Assembly (NCBI GenBank): GCA_049999765.1
Contig: JBNGIQ010009298.1
Coordinates: forward strand, 250,937 to 301,240
DNA length: 50,304 nt
Source of the DNA: Phaeoceros laevis
Taxonomy: Eukaryota; Anthocerotophyta; Anthocerotopsida; Notothyladales
Direction of reading: 5' to 3'
Under the pieces are notes generated by a model that was not told the DNA's origin, made no database searches, and was given only the letters and a program-made list of their open reading frames with translations. The stretch's first letter is position 1; each line of letters begins with the position of its first letter. The position numbers were made by a program, and so were the translations under genes. This document shows positions 1 to 9,930 of this stretch, in pieces.

Positions 1-1887
1 CGTTAGCCAAATTGAGGCCCGCCTCCTCCATTTGTCCATACACAACAAGCGCCTCTTGGCTGAGTCCTTGCTGTGCATAACCAGCAATCAAGGCATTCCA
101 TGTCACCACATCCTTTGTGTCCATGCTGTCAAAAACCTGGAGTGCATCTTCCAGCTCACCACATTTTGCATACATGTCCACCAAGCAGGTGCCCACCACT
201 AGATCATCCAGCAGACCTCTTTTGACAATCTTTGAGTGCAGCTCCCTGCCNNNNNNNNNNNNNNNNNNNNNNNNNNNNNNNNNNNNNNNNNNNNNNNNNN
301 NNNNNNNNNNNNNNNNNNNNNNNNNNNNNNNNNNNNNNNNNNNNNNNNNNCAGTGCTTGCACACGCCTTCAGAAGGCAAGTAAAAGTAACATGGTCAGCC
401 AAAATGAGGCCCGCCTTCTCCATTTGTCCATACACAACAAGCGCCTCTTGGCCGAGTCCCTGCTGTGCATACCCAGCGATCAGCGCTGTCCATGTCACCA
501 CATCCTTTGTGGCCATGCTGTCAAAAATCTGGCGTGCATCTTCCAGCTCTCCACATTTTGCATACATGTCCACCAAGCAGGTGCCCACCACAACATCATC
601 CAGCAGACCTCTTTTGACAATCTTTGAGTGCAGCTCCCTGCCCTTCTGTATGGCACCAGTGCTTGCACATGCCTTCAGAAGGCAAGCAAAAGTAAAATGG
701 TCAGCCAAAATGAGGCCCGCCTCCTCCATTTGTCCATACACCACAAGCGCCTCTTGGCCGAGTCCTTGCTGTGCATGCCCAGCTATCAGGGCATTCCATG
801 TCACCACATCCTTTGTGGCCATGCTGTCAAAAACCTGGCGTGCATCTTTCAATTCGCCACATTTTGCATACATGTCAACCAGGCAGTTGCCAACAAACAA
901 GTTAGTAGGATTGCCACTGTGCAACACATCAGAGTGCACTTTTCTGCCAGATTCCAAGTCAGCGGCAAATGCACAAGCTTGAAGGGCAGCTACAAAGACG
1001 TAATCATTCGCCTTCACTCCTAACCTACGCATCTCACGGTAGAGTTGTATGGCCTCCTTCGGTTTTCCGTGCTTAGCATGTGCAGAGATTATGGAAAACC
1101 ACATGAAGACATCTGGTTTCCCTACCCTGTTGAACACATCCATGGCCTCCTGTAGCCTACCTCCACATGCATACATGCGCAAGAGATGGTTTCCCAAAAA
1201 TGCGTTGGATCCGTGCCCAAGCTTGACAGTGAGATCATCAAGTCGTCGCCCCAACACCAGATTTTTGTCAGCCCCGCATATCCGAATGACTCTGTACAGC
1301 AGAGAGGAGGACACACGAGATTGTTTCTCCGCCAAGATGGTCAAAGCGTCCACTGCTGGACTTAGCTGCCCATTCTCACAAAGTTGTTCGATTACAGCTT
1401 GAGCCGTTCCGTACCCTTGGCACTCTGGCACCGTCGGAGCACCAGCATTATGATGCAACCAGGGGTTGAATGTAGGCTGAGCAGACCGTCCAACCTGCTT
1501 GTCCAAGGCAGCCAGCTCCGCATCCACCCAGTCAGGCTTGTAGAAGTTGTTCAGCCACAGGGGCTCCTTGGACTCCTTGTGCCTGAAGTCGGGAGAGCGC
1601 GCGCTCTTCTTGTTCGTCCTGCAGTCCCACTTCAATGTGGGGTCCAAGAAATACTGCCTCCACAACAACTCTTGTCGTTCTCCTGCACTGATATCATCCG
1701 GTATGCATAGCTTGGCTGCTAAGCCACAGCACGGCACGAATGTGCGGCTTGTGTAAATCCATTGCCTCGGAGGCACATTTCCCTCCAGCTCCAGGGTGTG
1801 AGCCTGCCTCTCAGCTGATGGCATCCAAAACCGCTGATGTTGCATCCCGTTGGTGGTGCGCAACGGTAGGTGGAGGAAATGCGCCAT
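1..1887 (-). CDS. PLS-class pentatricopeptide repeat (PPR) protein, 3' end outside window
   Basis: PPR proteins of this class bind single-stranded organellar RNA and act in editing, splicing or stability. The first Met is at 1887. About 190 residues precede the repeats and may include an organelle targeting region. Diagnostic repeat motifs follow, such as LVDMYAKCGELEDARQIFDSM and VVTWNALIAGYAQQG. Successive P-L-S triplets form 102-residue (306 bp) units that are almost identical, for instance the copies starting GRELHSKIV at about 640 and about 250. The frame appears to end at 199, but only because the 100-N gap (251-350) shifts it: the correct frame continues open from 250 to base 1. The C-terminus (E/DYW editing domains or not) lies beyond the left edge. 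No introns are seen. The family call is secure; the exact target is unknowable from sequence. Confidence 0.93.
251..350. other. Assembly gap (100 N) inside PPR repeats
   Basis: One hundred N of placeholder length. The flanks match positions in the next repeat copy that lie 14 bp apart, so the real gap is probably 14 bp (or 14 plus multiples of about 306). A 14-bp fill restores the PPR frame, giving the junction ACASTGAIQKGREL. Confidence 0.95.
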
Positions 1888-2236
1888 TGCTGCCTCTGCA
1901 AAAACTGGAGCACTTTGCTAAGGCGGCCAGTAGTAGTAGTAGGGCGCCGTGCTATACAGTACACCCCTGCGGTTGGTGCCCACATGGTAAACACAAGTTC
2001 AGCATAACAGTGAACACCAAGGAGCCTGTGTTCAGAAGACGTCATCGACTGAGCCAAATGGAGTGGGAAATAGTCGATGCCAGATGTAAGGAGCCGGAAG
2101 CAGCAGGTTTGATACGCAAATCATCGTCGCAGTATGCAGCTGCGACCGTGTTGCCTGCAAAGAAACCCCGCGGCCGATCGCACTGGTCAAGCTCCGCACT
2201 GCGAGTTGGGCAATAATTGGGGCACCGCGCATTGTG

Positions 2237-2296
2237 CGTAGGCGGCTGCGCAGAACGGTTGCGTAGGCGGCTGCCCACAACGGTAGGCGGCTGCGC
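2237..2296 (+). repeat. Short GC-rich repeat, GTAGGCGGCTGC x3
   Basis: The 12-mer gtaggcggctgc occurs at about 2238, 2263 and 2283. It lies upstream of the retrotransposon relic, in DNA with no recognisable gene. Confidence 0.6.
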
Positions 2297-2370
2297 TGAA
2301 CTGACAGTCGGTACATGACAAGGAGACTTCAAATGCAATTCTTTGTCGAGGCCTAGCCTTACAGGGTAGG

Positions 2371-2640
2371 ATGCTTCGTGTGTCCAAGTTCACCCTGAAC
2401 TTGCGCCCATTGCAATGTTTTGACTGTCATCGATTCGGCCACGCAAAATCTGTGTGGCGAAGCTCTACCAGGTGCAGCAACTGTGGAGGCTCTCACCACA
2501 AGGATGAGTGCGCTGCCGCTATGCCAAGAAGTTGCAATTGCCAAGGAGCCCATCATGCCTAAGACAATCCTGCGAGACATGGAAAACTGTTGCATCTAGA
2601 CTTCAAGCTCAAGGTCGTGTTCCCTCCTCATGATGCCTCT
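2371..2640 (+). mobile_element. Decayed non-LTR retrotransposon gag (ORF1) zinc-knuckle fragment
   Basis: A 63-codon frame from 2371 carries a cluster of retroviral-type zinc knuckles. The first is CFDCHRFGHAKSVW, where the final Cys of C-x2-C-x4-H-x4-C is replaced by Trp. The second is CSNCGGSHHKDEC, with the C-x2-C-x3-H-x4-C spacing typical of I/Jockey-like LINE gag proteins. A third half, CNCQGAHHA, is followed by a stop at about 2560. The reading continues one frame over with SCETWKTVASRLQAQ and then stops at about 2635, so a frameshift has broken it. No reverse transcriptase domain is visible nearby. The LINE assignment comes from knuckle spacing and order and is an inference. Confidence 0.6.
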
Positions 2641-2740
2641 CAAGATTTTGCAACTGAACTGTGTCACCGATGCTCTCTAGTAGTTGAAACTCCGCTCAAC
2701 ACTTCCTTCCCAATATATGACATACTTTAATTGCAGGAAC

Positions 2741-2968
2741 CATATATACGGTGAACAGGTGAAGCAAGAAGATGATTTGCAAGTAGGCCCAGCACCGTTC
2801 CCTTTTGGAAACGAAGAAGCCAACGAGAAGATTCTGAACGATAACCAGGTCCAGTCTGATCGTGTTAAAGCAGAGGTGGAACAGGTCGGCAAATCTCGAC
2901 GTGGGAAACGGCAGACCTCCCATGCAGGGCGGAGAGACAAATCTAAAAGCAAGAAGCACAAAGTTTAG
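2741..2968 (+). pseudogene. Orphan terminal-exon-like ORF, lysine/arginine-rich C-terminus
   Basis: An open frame lies between a good acceptor (tttaattgcag at about 2740) and a stop at 2968. It encodes an acidic, polar segment (EEANEKILNDNQVQSDRVKAE) and ends with a very basic tail (KSRRGKRQTSH...KSKSKKHKV). No upstream exon with a matching donor was found. It could be a captured last exon of a displaced gene or part of the neighbouring retroelement. The product is not recognised. Confidence 0.3.
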
Positions 2969-3014
2969 GTCATTTGGCAGTATTGTCGCTCTATCTGTAC
3001 CATATTCTTTTGGT

Positions 3015-3222
3015 TGCCGAGCGAGGGCTTGGGTAATAGAGCATGCGCTCTCAATCGGTTCACATGTGGCACTTCCTGAGCTTTCGTGGTTTCATGCATG
3101 ATTTCCAGTATCTCAGGATAAATCTGCGTCTGTGAAGGCAGCCCTGGATTCGAACGATAGCTAGAAGTTAGACTAAGTGCTTTTCCTACGAGCAATTAAG
3201 TGCTTTCCCTACGAGCAAGTGG
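3015..3222. repeat. Possible tRNA-derived SINE relic with 22-bp tandem duplication
   Basis: The plus strand at about 3030-3065 reads like the 5' half of a tRNA-derived element (ttgggtaatagagcatgcg, then cggttcacatg). At about 3145 the minus strand carries a good RNA polymerase III B-box (GTTCGAATCCAGG). A short tandem duplication, aagtgcttttcctacgagca / aagtgctttccctacgagca, follows at about 3177-3220. No complete cloverleaf can be drawn, so no tRNA gene is called. Confidence 0.3.
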
Positions 3223-3886
3223 GTCGAACTGGTAGATCGTTGTACAAACGTCCAGCTTGGCTAATAAGTCCACCTCGTGGTAGTTACGCGGTCAAGCGGC
3301 ACCCCTACTTAGGGGTGAGCTTGCGACTAAGCAGCTTACCGTTTCCCGACTTTTTGCTAGAGGGTAGAGGCAAGGGTTGCGTTTCAGGCGCTCGTCTTGG
3401 AAGAAGGGTAGTGGATGAATGATCAGCTGGTGTCTTACATGAGTTTGAGCAAGAACCTTGAGTTGTGTTGTTTTGTGTTGGATTTGGCTTTAAGGGAAAA
3501 TATTGGCGGTATACGTGTGTAAGGACCCTTGGGCTGTGTGTGTTTAAGCTGACCATAATCTCTTAGCGTGTGCTCACGAGCCTCAAACTGTCATTCACGG
3601 GCAGGACGAGGCCACTCGTTTGGACAGATACTCTTTGCATAACAAAGCCTGGCGTAAGGCGTGGGTGAGAGGAGAGGTCGAGGCAAAAACTGTGAATTGC
3701 TTTTGAGGAGGGAGGAACCACAAGTTACTGCCAGCGCTCGAGTGATGCAAGTACAAAGGAGTGAGGAATTCATCCGCTTGTGGACCGTCACGAAATGAAG
3801 GCTAGGGACCGGCCAGTTTGCACTGGACTGTAGAAGTGCTGTTGGGTAATCCTGTCCTTGACAGATCCCGATGCACTTATGATCGC
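3223..3886. other. Intergenic / 3' flank of WD40 gene, nothing recognised
   Basis: No frame here has protein-like composition. It includes the 3' UTR of the minus-strand WD40 gene, whose stop is at 3887-3889. Confidence 0.6.
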
Positions 3887-6800
3887 CTACTGAGTCATGA
3901 CCTGCATTGGCCACGAGGGTTGCAGCTTTTTCTCTAGCTCAAAGAGCTTGTCAATGAGTGCAAGTTTCATGACAGGTTTGTTTTCGGCAGGCTCGGCATC
4001 TCGGGGAGTGAGCATTCCCTTCGGACGCGTTAAGGCGTCCAGCATGGTGAACTCGCTCAGGCCCAAGGCTTCTCTGGTTCCGGACTTGCGCTTGAGAACA
4101 GCCCTCTGAAGGATACCAGGCACAATCAACGGGTGTGCTCTCTCGTAGGCGCTCATGTACTTGGGTTCTGCCTCCTTGTCTGGCGCGTCCCAAACGGGTT
4201 TTTTAGGTCCTGGGGGTTCTTTGACAAGCATGCTTGGCACTTCAGGCTTGCGCTCCAGTTCCGGGGCTAGCCAGACTCGTATTGTTCTGTCCCAAGATGC
4301 TGACAAGTACTGATTCCTGGTGCTCAAGTGCAAGATTGCGTGAACCTGGTCGGTGTGGCCTGTGTAAGCACACACTTCTTCGTCGGCTAACTCTGTTGTA
4401 TAGGCCCTGATTGCAAAGTCGAACATGTAGCTCACCAGCAACCGTCCATTCACCTCATCTACCAGCAGTGAGGTGATCGGTTCCTTCTTGTAACAATTTG
4501 TGTAGATCATGGTTTGAGTGATAGCATCCCAAATAGAAATGGTCCCATCGACAGCTGCAGTTACCCACCGCCCAGTGCCGGCACACCATTTTACCTGGAT
4601 GGAGTGACTTGTCAATACTCCTCCACTGCAAAACTAAATGCAATGTAGGCTTGCGTTTTTCGTTTTGAATGGCTATGAAAATATGAGTTTTGGTGAACCT
4701 ACCAACTTGACACAGCCTGAGCAGCCTAAAACGTAACTCTGCTTCCTCGCTGCAACTTCCCACACTCGAACCGCGTTGTCCCCTCCGCAAAGTGCCGCTT
4801 CTTCTCGAGAATCACTGTACTCCATGTGCTATACAGGGTCAAGAATTCTCATCGTTAGAACCTTCTGGCGGCTGTATTGAAGATCAGCAGATGTCCTGGG
4901 TAGTTTTGAAAGAACCTCAATTGGCATGTCACTGGCTTCGTCAATGATTTCAAGAGGCAACCTTGTGACCAAATCCCACCATCGTAGGCACCGGTCATAG
5001 GACACCGACATCAGAACCTGTTCTCCAAAGCAGTTTTGGCGTGAAGTGAGGACCTCTCTAGCAGATTCAGGATAGCCATTTGAAGTCCAAAACATTTATA
5101 CTAGCATAACAAGTGGTGAAAAAAGCAAGTCCAAGCTAACGGTGCTGATACCATGTTTTTGCAGGCAGCGAGGCCAACGACTTTGTCATTATGACCCTGC
5201 AGAACATCAGCTCCACCACCCCCTTCAGATGACCTCATCTTGGCAAGGCTTGAATGCCCATCCAAAGTCCATATTCTGATGTAAGTGTCTTCGGATCCTA
5301 CAGCACCAGACTCTGGAAATAAGCCACACCTGCACCAACCGCAGAGTATCTTACTGGAAAGACTAGTATGCTTCTACAACATAAAAGCAACTAACGGCAA
5401 CAGCAAGCCACGAATTTGGCCTCGAGTTTGTACAACAACAGCCGCTTGGTTTTACGGTCTTCAAGAAGCTAACCTGTGATAATTACATCCAGACTGGAAT
5501 GGTGGATCATGCAAAGAATGGTATTCCTTGTGCGGTGCTGGGCAAACTCCTGGAGTGACCAGATGTCCTTGCAGATATCCGTGTTGGGCATCCATTTCAA
5601 AATAGACCCATCCGCACTCCCGCTGTAAACCTCGACCTCTGGCAAGAGCTTGGTGGTTTCCAGCTGTGGAGCTGGTTTCTTAACAAGCTGCTTGAGGCTG
5701 TCAGCCTGCTTCTGTGAATCTATACTGGACCTGGGAATTGGAATGCTCAATCTGGATCTAGGAGTTGTCTTCGTCGAGTTCCTCCTCTCAGATGTCAGTT
5801 TTTCTGCAATTATTACATTGAGCATCAGTCGGGAGTGGAGGCACTGCGTGCAACAACTGAACACCTTGTGGTGCATTGTCGTTCGAACCTGTGACCTGCC
5901 CCGTTTTGCTCTCTGCCGGCCCTTCCTTTGCATCGGCATTCCTTGGGCCTTGTGCGGAGGCACTCCTTCTTGGCGTTGCTGTATTGCTGTTCTGAGCAGT
6001 GGTGCCACCCGAAGTGGATGGTCGTTGACTTGATGCTCCAAGAATGGCAGCCAGAGCAGGATTATCAGCAGCAACTGCTGACAACTTCTGCTTCAACAAA
6101 CTGCTGCTCTTCTTGCGTATCAAGTCGGCTTCACGCCGTTGCTGAGCCAGACGGTCCTTCAGTGTTGTTCGACCGCCTCTACTTGCTTGGGCAGTAGGTG
6201 CAGTGAAGAGACGCTCTTTGGCCGGTCGCCTTGTTGCAATGACCATTGATTCTACCCAATCAGTATGACCACGGAGAAGTCTGTGAGTTGAGAAGTGGCT
6301 GTATCTCCAGACAATGATCTCTCTCTGAAAAGTTATGCCGAACACCACGTTCTTTGATACAGCATGATGTATCTGGCAGTCAGGACAGACGTCTCCAATT
6401 TGAGAAGGAGAGGTGGTCCCCCACCGGCAAGTTGAACAGTGCGAATTGTTAAATCATAAAATAGCTGGGCAGTTCATTGAGACTGCTACCTAACCTTGCT
6501 TAATGAGAGCTGGTGAAATGAGCTTGTTTCCATTACCCACTCGGTCACGTTTGCAGGTGCCTGCGGATCAATAACATTCACGTTCCTGCAAAATAGTGGT
6601 TGTTCATCAACTTTATCACAGCTATCAAAGGTGAAAAAAAAATTAGCAAGGGAGCTAGGTTGTTACCAACCCCGACTTTGAAGTGACCCAGTAGCAGCGT
6701 GTTGCAGCAATGAAGGCGATTGAAGTAATGCTGTCACTGAGCTTGTGGAAGATGTCTAAGCAATGGCCTTCTTGACTCCAGATTTTGAGGGTCCCGTCGT

Positions 6801-8244
6801 AGCAGCCAGTGAGCAACCATTTGCTCTCCGCATCGTAGGCGGAGGCACTGATTCCTCCCTGCATTAAAGTAGTTTATTCAACCCATCACCAAAACTGGCT
6901 TGTTTGCATCTTGTGGTGAATTTGCAATGCATTACACCTGCAGAGATCATTTAGAAAGAGGAACCCTGGGTTGGTTCAACATGCCTCTGTATCATCATGC
7001 GAAACTTTGCCTCTGAGCTCATGGTCCCCACATTAACAACACTACAACGTAAAACCTGAGCCCCACGACAATGCAAGTTGTCTCCATGTCTAATTCATGG
7101 TTTGCAAGACTTCGAAAAGACCATCTCTAGCACTCAAAGCTGAACTTATCATGAAGATGGTTTTCTATGTGGAATGAGTCTGCTGGACCTTACAGTGTGA
7201 CATTTTTTGACCTCCTTCAAAGTCTCTCTGGGCTTCTCGCTATCGAAAAAACAGATCTTTTTATCGTAACTGCACAATTGTCAAAAGTGTGTGAGAAAAA
7301 GGAGGAAATACGAAGTACCAGACCTCTGCCGCAGTGCATGCAGTGGAGATGACTTCAGGATGGACATTTTAAGTCCTAACCTAGTGGTGAAGATTCGTCC
7401 GTTTTCTGCACAGCTGATGGACTGGACAATGTCCTTGTGGTTGCATAGGTAGCAGCTCAGCTGAAGAAACCTCGCCTGTGAAGGATGTTGAGCTATGAAA
7501 CTGGCTTGGTAGGTGGTAGGGGTAAAAACACAAGTTTAATTGATTTTGGCTAACCTGTCCACTGGTGGCGGCCTTTGAGCTTGCTGACTTTTTGACGTAG
7601 TTAGCGGACGATCGTAGCACACGGAACAATTGCACCACTCCCCTGCCCCCCGCCACTAGAATCTTCCGTTTAGCCTCAAATGCCAAGCTGTGCACTGGGC
7701 CCCCGAATTCTTGCACCTTCAGAATGGAATTCTCGGATAAGCCCAGTAGCATAATAATATCCTCAGCTCATCTCATTGGACCTCGAAAGGACAAGTAAAA
7801 GAGGCATTCTTTCTCAGAGACTTTGTATCACGGTACCTGGAGCAATTTTCCTCGGTCAGACCAAACGATGATGTTTCCATCGAGAGAACAGGAGAAGAGT
7901 ATCTGAACAGACGCGGCATACACAATGTCCACAACCCAGTTCTGGTGCCCCTGCAACGTCCTCTGGTACTTCCCAGTGTCCACATCCCACACCTGGTTCA
8001 AAGCCATTATTAAGGCCTTGTGTTTAGCTAGTCTCACATTTTGGAACACCAAATCTGTGAATGCACGTCACTGCTGAAAATCGAAAAGCACCATAAACCC
8101 TACAGCATAAACGAGGTCAAGGGTCACCTTAATGACGCAATCCTCAGAGCCGCTGAAGAGCTCACATCTGTCGCTGTTGAAGGCAACGCAAAGAATTGCC
8201 ATTGTGTGAGCTTCGGGGATGCTGCATCGGACCCGCATCGCCAT
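3887..8244 (-). CDS. Multi-WD40-repeat protein, 14 exons, about 959 aa
   Basis: The exons, in gene order, are 8244-8128, 7992-7837, 7761-7555, 7475-7381, 7269-7194, 6858-6671, 6585-6537, 6464-6438, 6372-5865, 5803-5474, 5312-5152, 5017-4916, 4819-4703 and 4633-3887. Together they give 2,880 nt in one open frame. WD40 repeats run nearly end to end: GSEDCVIKVWDVDTG, CSLDGNIIVWSD, TGCYDGTLKIWSQEG, SYDRCLRWWDL, GGDNAVRVWEV, VDGTISIWD and SASWDRTIRVW. A low-complexity Ser/Thr/Ala/Arg linker occupies the middle of the 6372-5865 exon, and a charged non-WD tail follows the last repeat. Such proteins are beta-propeller scaffolds. I do not recognise a named orthologue; neighbouring ciliary genes make an axonemal role plausible but unproven. 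The start is uncertain: Met at 8244 puts a repeat almost at the N-terminus, so an upstream exon may exist at about 8290-8470. Confidence 0.85.
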
Positions 8245-9930
8245 GATTGCAAATCGAGAATCTCAATTGTTTTCGTTTGCCTCTAGAAAAATCACGGAAG
8301 GTAGTGCTCTGAGCGCCAATGTAGCGTCCATATCCCACCTAGAGAATCTCTTCTCCACCTCATATCCGGGATCTGAACAGCAATGCAGGAACAAAATGTT
8401 CTTCTGGTCCGAGTGGCCCTGCTACATGGTTTGTTTTGTTTCAAGCTTGGCATATCTTTAAGTGCTGCAAGTCCTTTTGTGGACGATGCTTCCATGTAGG
8501 AGGCTCCTACATGCTTTCGCTTATTGTTTGATGGTATGAACAACCAAGAGTCGCATTCAAATGCTGAAGGTCCGAATGTTAACCATAGCTAGCTGGAGAT
8601 TTAAGGTTGAGTGAGAGATTAATAAGGTGGAATATCCACTAGGGACTTTGGCTAAGTAAAAGTGTACAATATTTGGGTTATGCCAAACATATTTAGTTAG
8701 GGAGTACAAGAATATATATTATATTGTCTATTACTAGTATATGGCCTGTGGAATTGGATGGCAAGCCCTCCACCTGTCCCTCCCTCCAGATCCCAGTTGT
8801 AAACAATTTGAGAGGGTTATATTCACTTCTTGGATAAGAATTATTTGTGTTACTAAAATTTATATTAATTATACCTCGAGGCTTGAGTTATGTGAGCTCT
8901 ACATAATTTCTTTCATTTTATATACTTCTCTGATGAAGAGAGCAGTAATATAAGATAGTGTTGACATTAATTAATCTTTAGAGCAATTTGATGTGTAGGC
9001 ATCTATAACCTTGAGAAGCTTAAAGAATTTTTTCTTTAAAATAAAATGAATAATATAGCTTATACAAAGTTGATTGTGAGGTCTATTGTTATTCATTTGA
9101 TGGCTGGCAAATAGACTATCACACAATCCCAAAGATTTTGCTAAAGCCAAAGTCAAAACATTGAAGCTATGAAAGGGCAACCTTAAAGTAGTAAACATGT
9201 CTTCACAGACATTGCATCAAACAACCACTCCGAGACCCTGGCACATCGCTTCCCTCTTTTCATAATAACGGATTTTACTTTATCAATGTTCTTATTGCTC
9301 TAAACAAGAAAAGACCTTTATACTATAGACTGTAGAGGACTCTTGTTTCTATAACTTGCTTGTAAAAATCAGTATAAAAATAAAATAGGAGAATTTATAT
9401 TTTATTTGTTGAGGCTTTTCTTGTGGCAGATATTTTTACACATTTACAACCTTATTGGAAATAAGCAAATGTTCATAATGTGGAAATAGTTCAAATGAGC
9501 TTACTCTATTCAACATTTCTGTTATGTATGTGTTCCATGGCCATCATGGTCTAAGTCTAATTTTAATCATTTACCATTGTCATTACCATTGCGGTTGAGC
9601 GTAGTAGTAGTAGTCGAAAAGGGCCGCACTATACCAACTCCGTCAACTCTTCATAAGGTGAACAGCTGAACCATTATCACCTGCCTGCCTCTGTGGCTGG
9701 CAACAAGTCATTGTCTTGAAAAGCAAGGCCTCAAAAATACAAATGCAATCTCGTTATCAAAGTTTCGACCCTTTGTCAAAGAGAACCCAACTTGAACACA
9801 TCGTCAAATGTTCTTTAATTCTATCGAACTTATAGCTATGGGTTTGATTCCAAAACTTGTGGGATTAGAGTTTCTTTTGAACTCTCATACATTGGGATGA
9901 TTACCAACACCAAAGGATGTTGATGCAACC
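8245..9930. repeat. AT-rich intergenic DNA with a dispersed repeat at about 8625-8745
   Basis: The segment at about 8625-8745 (gactttggctaagtaaaa ... catatttagttaggga) recurs in the same orientation at about 23072-23190 with scattered differences, so it is a transposon-derived sequence. The rest is AT-rich with no coding potential that I can support. Part may be the 5' region of the WD40 gene. Confidence 0.6.

Noticed and set aside
4829-4831. In-frame TAG in the WD40 gene (nonsense mutation)
   Set aside because: An intron from 4915 (GTTCTTTC) to 4820 (CATGGAG) removes it and restores a 40-residue WD repeat spacing (WWDL to VRVW). The full model is then open for 959 codons.
6373-6437. Apparent one-base frameshift at the G-run near 6419 in the WD40 gene
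   Set aside because: A 65-nt GT-AG intron here joins LFYDLTIRT to IHHAVSKN in frame; no indel is needed.
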